Below, one piece after another: positions 1 to 7,700 of a DNA stretch of 11,615 nucleotides (the first letter of the stretch is position 1; the number at the start of each line of letters is the position of its first letter). A program made the translations under genes and the position numbers. Under the pieces are notes generated by a model. It saw only the letters and a list, made by a program, of their open reading frames with translations, ran no database searches and was not told the DNA's origin. This DNA comes from JAQBFJ01 sp032123435 (GTDB lineage Bacteria; Verrucomicrobiota; Kiritimatiellia; UBA8416; JAQBFJ01), in assembly GCA_032123435.1 (NCBI GenBank), contig JAQBFJ010000046.1:1-11615 (forward strand), written 5' to 3'.

Positions 1-187
1 GGGCGTGTCGAGACACGTCGAAATCGGGTTCCGAGGCAAGTCCTTGAGGTGGTGTAAGATACACGCTCGCAGTAGATTCTTCATGAATAATGTGCGTTAG
101 GCCGTAGTCCGGGCAATTGCCGCAGGGCGTGATATTGCTCAAGCTCAAAAAAAGCAATCGATTTGTATTGAATTTTTTCCAATAGGG
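1..187 (-). other. Left-edge region; possible truncated reverse-strand reading frame
   Basis: No gene here is certain. Read on the reverse strand, one frame stays open from about 202 down to position 1 and leaves the window. It contains C-G-N-C-P-D-Y-G followed by a protein-like stretch (T-H-I-I-H-E-E-S-T-A-S-V-Y-L-T-P-P-Q-G-L). There is no ATG or GTG in the open stretch, only TTG codons (one at 155-157), and no clear Shine-Dalgarno sequence, so the start is unresolved. A frame this long can arise by chance, and I do not recognise the sequence. Forward frames are interrupted. A short inverted repeat (CGTGTC/GACACG, 4-17) and ATTGCT/AGCAAT (134-139 and 153-158) are visible. I see no convincing promoter for the downstream ABC genes. 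Confidence 0.25.
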
Positions 188-196
188 ATGCTGTAT

Positions 197-1936
197 ATGC
201 AAATTATGTTAAAGGTTTTGATCCCATACATAAAGCCATACAGAAAACGCCTTATCCTGGCTTTCCTGGGCATGGTGGTATTCACCGTTCTCAGCCTGTT
301 GCCGCCGCTGATCAACGGCTATCTTGTTGATTCTGTTGTCGCGAGTAAAGCATGGGACAAACTGCCGCTGGTAGTGCTTGCGATTGTACTGGTGCCAATT
401 ATTGCACACCTGATCCAGGTTCAAAATGTCCACATGATAATGCTGGCGAGCCGACGAATAATTTCCGATGTGCGAATGGCCATGTACCGGAAGCTCCTGA
501 ATTTGAGCATGAAGTACCATTCCAACCATAATTCTGGCGCATTGACCGCGAGGCTCATGGATGATGTTGCAATGCTTCATCAGGTTCTTACCGGTGAGAC
601 AGTTCGGATAGTCCTGGATGTTGTGATAGTAGTTTTTTCCATATGGATAATGTGTTCTATTCATGTTCGACTCGCAATGATGGTTGGGCTCATGGTCGGC
701 TTGTATGTTGTCGGCTATAAATTATTTGCCTCCCGGATTCGACGGGCGACCCATTTGTACAGGCAGATTCTTGATGAGATTGCCGGCAGGTTGCAGGAGA
801 CTATTCATGGTGTACGCCAGGTTCGGATTTTCAACAGGGAGGACTGGGAAAATACGCTCTTCCTTGATCGTACCGAGCAAAGCCTTTCCAGAGCACTTGA
901 AGGGATAATGGCACAGGTTAATCTGAGCAGTATATGCCAGGCGATTTCGGGGTTTGGATCCACTTTTGTTTTCGGCACGGCAATTCTGATGATTCTGGAT
1001 GTTGACCAGGAGATGACCTATGGGAAGCTTGTAGCTTTTAATTCCTACATGTGGATGTTGATTACACCCGTGGTAAGATTGACCGGTATCGCGGGCCAGT
1101 TCGCGGAAACGGCTGTGTCTATCAAGAGAATAGCAGAAATTCTTGATGAAGATCTTGATATCAAATCACCTGCGCATCCGGTATCAGTTGACGGCAGAGA
1201 GGGCGCGGTCGAATTCAAGGATGTATATTTTTCGTACAGTTCTGATGCCAGTCTTTACAAAGGTCTGTCATTATCAATTCCGGCAAGAACAAATGTTGCC
1301 CTTGTTGGCGAGACGGGATGCGGAAAGACGACAATGACATCGCTTCTGATGCGTTTCTGGGATGTAAATAATGGCGCCGTGATGATTGACGGGATAGATG
1401 TCCGAGACATGAAGTTGAGAGACCTGCGTCTTCTGTTCGGAACGGTTCTGCAGAGCCCGGTGCTGTTTGAAGGAACGCTCGCAGAGAACATTGCGTATGG
1501 CCAGCCCGATGCATCAATGGAAGATATCGAACGGGTGGCAAAGGCCGCAGAAGTGCATTCACTGGCCCTGACACTTCCGGATGGGTTTAACACAAAAATA
1601 GGCGCAACAGGTGTGAAGCTGTCGGTTGGTGAAAGACAGAGAATAAGCATAGCAAGGGCTATTCTCAGAGATCCATTGATCCTGATAATGGACGAGGCGA
1701 CCTCCAGTCTGGACAGTCATTCCGAAGCATTGATTCAAAAAGCACTGCGTCGTGTGCTCAAGAACAGGACTAGTTTCGTGGTTGCACACAGGCTGTCGAC
1801 CATTGTGAATGCAGATATGATAGTGGTCATGGATCAGGGCCAGATAGTGGAAACGGGTACGCACACAGAATTGCTTGCGTCGGACGGACATTACTCCAGG
1901 CTGTATGAGAAATTGAAGAGTTTGGAAGATGATTAA
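197..1936 (+). CDS. ABC exporter half-transporter, subunit 1 (TMD-NBD, type IV exporter)
   Basis: This is an inner-membrane ABC exporter half-transporter of 579 residues, with the transmembrane domain fused to the nucleotide-binding domain as in the MsbA/LmrA/ABCB class. About six hydrophobic helices lie within residues 20-300 and the NBD runs from about 335. Walker A is G-E-T-G-C-G-K-T-T at 371-379. The signature is L-S-V-G-E at 475-479, not canonical LSGGQ. Walker B ends in D499-E500 with the catalytic Glu present, and the H-loop His is H531. Start choice: ATG at 197 has AGGG at 184-187, 9 nt upstream; the in-frame ATG at 188 directly abuts that motif, and ATG at 206 is also possible. The next gene is a second half-transporter 44 bp downstream, so a heterodimer is likely. 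The substrate (lipid, peptide or drug) cannot be read from the sequence. Family assignment is secure; the partner and cargo are inferred. Confidence 0.93.
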   Translation: MQIMLKVLIPYIKPYRKRLILAFLGMVVFTVLSLLPPLINGYLVDSVVASKAWDKLPLVVLAIVLVPIIAHLIQVQNVHMIMLASRRIISDVRMAMYRKLLNLSMKYHSNHNSGALTARLMDDVAMLHQVLTGETVRIVLDVVIVVFSIWIMCSIHVRLAMMVGLMVGLYVVGYKLFASRIRRATHLYRQILDEIAGRLQETIHGVRQVRIFNREDWENTLFLDRTEQSLSRALEGIMAQVNLSSICQAISGFGSTFVFGTAILMILDVDQEMTYGKLVAFNSYMWMLITPVVRLTGIAGQFAETAVSIKRIAEILDEDLDIKSPAHPVSVDGREGAVEFKDVYFSYSSDASLYKGLSLSIPARTNVALVGETGCGKTTMTSLLMRFWDVNNGAVMIDGIDVRDMKLRDLRLLFGTVLQSPVLFEGTLAENIAYGQPDASMEDIERVAKAAEVHSLALTLPDGFNTKIGATGVKLSVGERQRISIARAILRDPLILIMDEATSSLDSHSEALIQKALRRVLKNRTSFVVAHRLSTIVNADMIVVMDQGQIVETGTHTELLASDGHYSRLYEKLKSLEDD

Positions 1937-1980
1937 AGTGAGAATAAAGAAAAAAGGTTGGTCAGTTCCGGGTTGAAAAC

Positions 1981-3819
1981 ATGAACAGAAGCGTTGCCAA
2001 AGCAAATGCCGTGGTTGATGAACTCATGGCTGATGAGGACAAGTACCAGGGAGGTGCGGGTCGGAGTCTTAAGCGGCTCTGGGTCGAATTCTTTCACGAG
2101 TACAGGTACAAAATTGCTGTTGCTCTTGTGCTTTCAGCAGTTGTTGCCTGTGTTCCGTTCTTGTTCAGACTGCTTGCGGTTTTTCTTGTTGATCATGTAT
2201 TGATGCTGGAAGCAGGTTTTCCCGAGTCACAGCGCCCGCACCAGGTCAGGCTGGCCTACCTATTCATTTCTGCAAGTTTCAGTATATGGGTGCTGCAGAT
2301 TGTTTCAGATTGGGTCCGTTCAAGGTTAATCAATACGTGTGTGCAGAAAATGGTCTATAACCTGCGTCGGAAACTGCATGAGAAACTGCAGGTACTGCAT
2401 CTCGTCTTTTTTGAAAGTACAAAGCCGGGCAGGATAATGAGTCGTATTCTGGACGATACCAGGGTTATTGAAAACTGGTGCAAAACTAATATTATAAACA
2501 CCGCAACACAAATGTTGAGTGTGATTTGCGGGTGTGGCGTTTTATTCTATCTGAACTGGCGGCTGGCCCTGCTTGTTATTGCCACATTGCCGTTCTATGT
2601 GTTCGCGTTCGTTCGCATTCGGCCTTCGATCAGACGCAACAACATTGCCCTGAGAAGACTCAGGGCCAGGCTGTACGGCCTGGTTGCGGAGCGGCTGGCG
2701 GCTGTTCATGTTGTAAAAGCTTTTGGCAGGGAAAAAGCAGAGGAAAGATCTGTAGGCAGGATTATATGCAACATGGACCGGATAGCCATGAGACTTGTTT
2801 TTAAACAGCAGTGGCTGGCTTTTCTTGTGGCAGCATTTTCATCGGTTATTCTGGGTGTTGTCGCTTACTATGCGGTCAAAGCTGTGCAGTTTGAGAAGAT
2901 GACGATGGGAGAGGCTGTCTCGTTTTACCTGGCAATACCTTTTGTGATTACAGCGCTGACGGGCCTTACAGGTACGCTTGCTGTCGCAGAGGCGTTCTTT
3001 GTTGTGCTTGGAAGAGTGTTTGCGCTTCTGGATGAAAAACAGGATGTTGTTCCAGGCCCCCGTTCTCTTGAGCAGGGATATGGGAAGATTGATTTTGAGA
3101 ATATAACCTTTACCTATCCTTTGCAGAAAGGGCCGGCGCTTAATATGGTCAATTTCAGCATTAATCCGGGTGAGCGGATTGCTGTTATGGGACCATCAGG
3201 ATCGGGCAAGACATCATTGTTTCATCTGCTTCTCAGATTCTATGATCCCGACAGTGGCGTCGTCAGGGTTGGCGGAATCGACCTTGTTGATGCCGACCCC
3301 AAATCCATCAGGCGCCATGTCTGTCTGGTTCAGCAGGAACCAATGGTGTTTTCCGGCACTATCAGGGACAATATTGCTTATGGATGTGATTCTGCATCTC
3401 CTTCAGATATAATGAGGGCCGCCAAACGTGTTGAACTGCATGATTTTATAATGTCGCTCCATATGAAATATGAAACAGAGGTCGGCGAGCAGGGCGTATC
3501 ACTTTCAGGCGGGCAGAAACAGCGATTGACGCTGGCCACGGCCCTGTTAACGGATCCGGACGTCTTGCTGTTGGATGATACAACCAGCGCGCTGGATTCC
3601 AGGACTGAGGCAAAAATCAGGAACACTTTGAATAAGGTGCTGGAGAAGCGGACCAGTCTCACTATTACTCACAGAATTGTTACCGCCCGTGATTGCGATT
3701 GGATTGTTGTTCTGGAGAAAGGGCGTGTAACACAAATTGGTACACATAACGACCTGAAGGATGTGGAAGGGTTTTACAGGTGCATCTGGCTGCAGCAGGG
3801 AGGAGAGGAACAGGGCTGA
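1981..3819 (+). CDS. ABC exporter half-transporter, subunit 2, with degenerate Walker B
   Basis: This 612-residue half-transporter has the same TMD-NBD order as its upstream neighbour, after an N-terminal extension of about 40 residues. Walker A is G-P-S-G-S-G-K-T-S at 404-412, the signature is canonical L-S-G-G-Q at 508-512, and the H-loop His is H564. Walker B reads V-L-L-L-D-D-T-T-S-A-L-D: D532 is followed by D533 where the catalytic Glu normally stands. In heterodimeric ABC exporters such as TM287/288, one subunit typically carries this substitution and forms a weakly hydrolysing site with the partner's signature. Here the partner's signature is also altered. The ATG at 1981 gives the full-length frame but has only a weak purine-rich region upstream; an in-frame ATG at 2026 would shorten it by 15 residues. 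Expected location is the inner membrane. Substrate unknown. Confidence 0.93.
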   Translation: MNRSVAKANAVVDELMADEDKYQGGAGRSLKRLWVEFFHEYRYKIAVALVLSAVVACVPFLFRLLAVFLVDHVLMLEAGFPESQRPHQVRLAYLFISASFSIWVLQIVSDWVRSRLINTCVQKMVYNLRRKLHEKLQVLHLVFFESTKPGRIMSRILDDTRVIENWCKTNIINTATQMLSVICGCGVLFYLNWRLALLVIATLPFYVFAFVRIRPSIRRNNIALRRLRARLYGLVAERLAAVHVVKAFGREKAEERSVGRIICNMDRIAMRLVFKQQWLAFLVAAFSSVILGVVAYYAVKAVQFEKMTMGEAVSFYLAIPFVITALTGLTGTLAVAEAFFVVLGRVFALLDEKQDVVPGPRSLEQGYGKIDFENITFTYPLQKGPALNMVNFSINPGERIAVMGPSGSGKTSLFHLLLRFYDPDSGVVRVGGIDLVDADPKSIRRHVCLVQQEPMVFSGTIRDNIAYGCDSASPSDIMRAAKRVELHDFIMSLHMKYETEVGEQGVSLSGGQKQRLTLATALLTDPDVLLLDDTTSALDSRTEAKIRNTLNKVLEKRTSLTITHRIVTARDCDWIVVLEKGRVTQIGTHNDLKDVEGFYRCIWLQQGGEEQG

Positions 3820-3822
3820 GGA

Positions 3823-3888
3823 ATGAGAGGATTTGAAATTTGCAGAAGGATGAAAAAAACACTACAAAACAAACTAATCAACAAATAG
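3823..3888 (+). CDS. Possible 21-residue basic micro-ORF
   Basis: A short frame begins with ATG 3 nt after the stop of the second ABC gene and ends in TAG. It encodes a 21-residue, lysine/arginine-rich peptide starting M-R-G-F-E-I-C-R-R and ending N-K-L-I-N-K. A GAGGA sequence at 3818-3822 directly abuts the ATG, too close for normal Shine-Dalgarno spacing. AGGAGAGG at 3801-3808 lies 14 nt upstream, rather far. It may be nothing more than intergenic sequence. It is listed because a small cationic peptide next to an exporter could be a cargo, but no leader or known peptide motif is visible. Confidence 0.12.
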   Translation: MRGFEICRRMKKTLQNKLINK

Positions 3889-3904
3889 AACAGGACATGG
3901 AATT

Positions 3905-4669
3905 ATGAGCATATTTAAGTTTGGTAAATTGAGTAGAGAAAATGATGACTCTAGAATAGAAGATATGCCGTCCGAGCACAGTATCGAGGAAACCCTGAGC
4001 GAACTGGGTGCCGAGAGTGGGTGGCGTACAGCTGACAGGGCAAAGAGCGATGTCAAGGAGGCGCTCAGTCATGCGGCCCTGGCGGATATTCGTGGTATAG
4101 CAATGATGGAACGGGGCCGGTGTCCGGAATGCGGCGCAAGGACCCGTGCTTTTCTTTTTGCATGGGCCTGTCCGTCATGCGGCTGGTTCCTGCAATTTGA
4201 TGACCGGTACGGGCGTTGTGTTGTAGAGCTGGATAATGGCGAGAAAATAGAGTGTGATTGTGTGTTTCATGTAAAAGGTGATGAGATGCTGTGCGTGGAA
4301 GGTGATGTTATTGTTTCCAGGCTGGCCAAAAGTTGCGTGAGACGAATTGACTATATCTGGAATAATGATGAGCTTCGGAATGCGCAGGAGCAATCCAAAA
4401 AAGAACGATCAGGCACATGCGGATGGTGTGAAATAGCGCTGAGTCAGCTTGAAGATGAAAAGGCGCCATATGAGGAGTATGTGGCATTCGGCGCGTTCCA
4501 GGAGCGGTACCTGTTCTGCTCTGACAAATGTCTGCATGCGTTCCGTAAACAATATTCGGTTAGAGTTCACCGCAATTGCTACGAAACTGATTGTAACGCC
4601 TGTGATGCGTGCATAAAGCGATATGATACCAGAGGCTTCAAAAGAAGAAGCGTTGCTGAGGAAAAGTGA
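3905..4669 (+). CDS. Cysteine-rich zinc-ribbon / TRASH-like protein of unknown function
   Basis: This soluble 254-residue protein has no signal peptide or membrane segment. Three candidate metal sites are visible. The first is a zinc ribbon, C73-x2-C76 with C89-x2-C92 (C-P-E-C and C-P-S-C). The second is C172-x2-C175 with C205-x3-C209 in the context Y-L-F-C-S-D-K-C-L-H-A-F, which resembles TRASH/MYM-type treble-clef fingers but with a longer spacer. The third is a C-terminal cluster at C225, C230, C233 and C236. Residues about 100-150 look like a small beta-barrel (alternating hydrophobic strands with Gly turns), and the first 60 are acidic and probably helical or disordered. ATG 3905 is supported by AGGA at 3892-3895, 9 nt upstream. 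It lies 85 bp after the ABC pair in the same direction, suggesting one operon. I do not recognise the family; metal binding is inferred from cysteine spacing alone. Confidence 0.88.
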   Translation: MSIFKFGKLSRENDDSRIEDMPSEHSIEETLSELGAESGWRTADRAKSDVKEALSHAALADIRGIAMMERGRCPECGARTRAFLFAWACPSCGWFLQFDDRYGRCVVELDNGEKIECDCVFHVKGDEMLCVEGDVIVSRLAKSCVRRIDYIWNNDELRNAQEQSKKERSGTCGWCEIALSQLEDEKAPYEEYVAFGAFQERYLFCSDKCLHAFRKQYSVRVHRNCYETDCNACDACIKRYDTRGFKRRSVAEEK

Positions 4670-4690
4670 CAAGGGTACATGCGGTTGCTA

Positions 4691-4708
4691 CGGGAAGTGT
4701 TAATTCGG
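4691..4708 (+). repeat. 18-bp direct repeat, copy A
   Basis: CGGGAAGTGTTAATTCGG lies in the gap upstream of the large repeat-protein gene. It matches copy B at 10644-10661 in 17 of 18 positions, in the same orientation. The two copies bracket the three secreted-protein genes. Confidence 0.5.
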
Positions 4709-4731
4709 CGTTCGCGGCATAGGTGTATTAT
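4704..4731 (+). promoter_or_regulatory. Weak candidate sigma-70-like promoter
   Basis: A TATTAT hexamer at 4726-4731 could be a -10 element, with TTCGGC at 4704-4709 as a poor -35 at a 16-nt spacer. It would fire into the gene starting at 4773. The -35 overlaps the end of the 18-bp repeat. Matches this weak occur often by chance. No terminator-like hairpin separates the zinc-protein gene from the secreted-protein genes, so read-through is an equal possibility. Confidence 0.18.
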
Positions 4732-4772
4732 GTCTTGTTTTCACGTCTCATGTGTGATAGGGTTCTTGTTCA

Positions 4773-7700
4773 ATGATTGGAATCCACCAGCGAACCATAG
4801 GCTTGTCAGTTGTTCTCGCTCTTATCCTTGTTGTCGGCGTAAGCCCGAGCGCCTCGGCTATCACTGCTGTTGGTGACGGAAACAACCCGCCCGACATAAC
4901 CATAGCTCCCGGTGGATCTGCCACAATGCTGAACGCATTCACTCTCCAAACAGATGTCGGATCTGATAACGTCACCCAGGTATCCGTCAACATTTCGGGT
5001 GTCTCATCATTTCTGGCTCTCATTGAGGTTACGAGCGACTCCGGAACTGTGGTACACGGATCCAAAAATAATCCAAGCGGCAATCCGGTCGGTATCAATA
5101 TTACCAATAACATAACTGCCACAACCATACTGACTCAGTACAAGGTAAGAATCACGCCCGCCTCTCATGACGAGATGCTTCCGCCCCCAGGTGTCGAATA
5201 TCCAATGTTCGGAAGAGTAATGCAGATCCAATCGAGCCAGGGCAAGACCTACGATGACACAAACAGCGCAATAGTTGTTATCGACAATCTTTCTCCCAGC
5301 AATGCCACGTGGGGCCCAATAACGGACGGCGACGAACAGATTCTGTTGACGTGGACCAATCCGCCCGATGCGGATTTTGATGAAGTTGTGCTGATGAGAA
5401 ATACAGCCCCTGCCGGCGACAGACCGGAAGAGGGAACCAATTATGTCGCGGACGATACAATCGGTTCCTCTATTGTCAGATATGTCGGTGCCCTCGAGTC
5501 ATTCCTCGATACCAGTGTTACAAATCTGAACGACTACTATTACCGGGTCTTCGGTCAAGACTCTAATGGCAACTATTCCGTCAGCGGGCCGTGGTCGAGG
5601 CTTTGCACACCATGTGAACTGAAGGTAGGGGACGGAACAGACCCGGGAAATACTGTCATCGCGCCGGGCGGCCCGGCAACAATGCTCGACGCCTTCACTG
5701 TTCGTGTACCCGCCGGGATGGCAACTGTAACGGCCGTTACGGTCAGCATTGAGACAGGCACGTCCGAAAGTATAGGTCTGCTGGAGATAACCAGTGATTC
5801 AGGATCCACCGTTCACGGCAATGTGGTAAATCCTGCATCCGACACCGTGGCCGTGTCGCTGACTTCCAATATCGTTGTTACAACAATAGAAACACAGTAC
5901 AAGGTCCGCATTACTCCCGCAATACATGCAGATATGCCCGCACCGCCCGGCAGTACGTACACAGTTACAGGTGCAGTAGTAATCGTCACTTCAGGAAAAG
6001 AAACGGTCTACACCGATATTGGTGGCACAACAATAGATATCGACAATACATCGCCTGGAAACGCGTCGTGGGACGCTATCACCGCCGGTGATGAACAGAT
6101 TGAACTGAATTGGATCAATCCGGGCGACTCGGACTTCGATGAGGTAGTCATCCTTCGACGCACATCGGCTGTCTCCGATACTCCAGTAGAAGGTGTGTCG
6201 TATGCTCAAGGCAACAGCATCGGCTCAAGCACAGTCAGATACGTCGGCAGTCTTGAGACTTTTACCGACACGGGTCTGACAAATGAGCAGGACTATTACT
6301 ACAAAAGTTTTGCCAGGGATACCAACGGCAATTATTCTGCAAGCGGACTTCAAACAGGGCCGCACATACCGTGGGGACTCGAAGTAGGCGACGGGACCGA
6401 CCCGGCCGACTCGGAAATTGCGCCCGGCGGTGCGGCTACCGCGATGGATGCATTCACGCTCAAGACCTCCATGGGGATGGACACGGTAACTGTCGTACGG
6501 ATTTCCGTGCCATTGGACATAGCATCCCGCCTCGCGCTGATCGAGATCACGAGCGATCTCGGCGGTACGGTCTACGGCAGTGTGGCTGACCCGGAAACTA
6601 ACCTGATTGACATTTCTCTATTATCCAACATTGAAGTTGGCACAACGGAGACTCAATACAAGGTCAGGGTCACTCCCAGCTCACACGGCGATATGCCCGC
6701 TCCTCCGGGCGCAACATATTCGGTTATCGGCATCGTTGTCCAAGTGACCTCAACCAAGACCGCACTCTACAGCGATGCGAATAGTGCCGATATCACCATT
6801 GACAACCTCTCGCCGGGCAACGCGGCATGGGGAACGATTATACCCGGTGACGGCAAGATCCAGCTCAGCTGGATCAACCCGGGCGATGCGGACCTGGACG
6901 AACTGGTACTGCTCCGAAACACCGCTCTGATCTCCGATGTCCCCGTGGAAGGCGCCTCGTATGCTCAGGGCAATACGATTGGGTCAAGCACAGTCAGGTA
7001 TGTTGGCAGTCTTGGTACATTTACAGATACAGAGCTCACGAACGATCAAGGATATTATTACAGGCTTTTTGCAAAAGATATCCATGGCAATTATTCTGCA
7101 AGCGGGACCCAGACCGGTCCATGGACGCCCAGGTCGGCAGACGTCGCCGCAGACAATGTCCGACTGGGAGTGGATGTCTCGTCGACCGTGAACGGAACAA
7201 GCTATGGAGACGAGTCAGCTGTGTCGATCGGAGCCGCGGCAGCCGGCTCCTTCTTTGCCGGCCTCGCGAGCGGCATTCCGGGACGCGCCCAGCTCGATGC
7301 GCTAATGGTCTACAGTAACCAGATTATCTTTTCGCTGGATGTCGATTGCATAATAGATTCTGCAACCTACAGAGACGAGGACCTGGTTGCGTATGACGCG
7401 AACGCGGAAACATTCAGCATGTTCCTTGACGGAAGCGACGCGGGGATTCCAGAAAGCGAAGACATAGACGCTGTGTGTTTCGAAATAGACACCACTAACC
7501 TTCTCATGTCGTTTGACACCACTACAACTTTACCGGGGCCGCTTACTGTTGATGATGACGATATTGTACGTTACGCAAGCGGCATATTTACGAAGCTGTA
7601 TGACGGTCAAACAGACTTGGGGATTCCCGAGTCCGCCGATGTGAACGCTCTGTACCAGAGCGGGGCCAACCTGTACTTTTCTCTGGACAAGACAACAACA

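Noticed and set aside
134..158. Inverted repeat ATTGCT/AGCAAT as operator or terminator before the ABC genes
   Set aside because: The stem is only six weak pairs with a 13-nt loop and no adjacent T-run on the forward strand.
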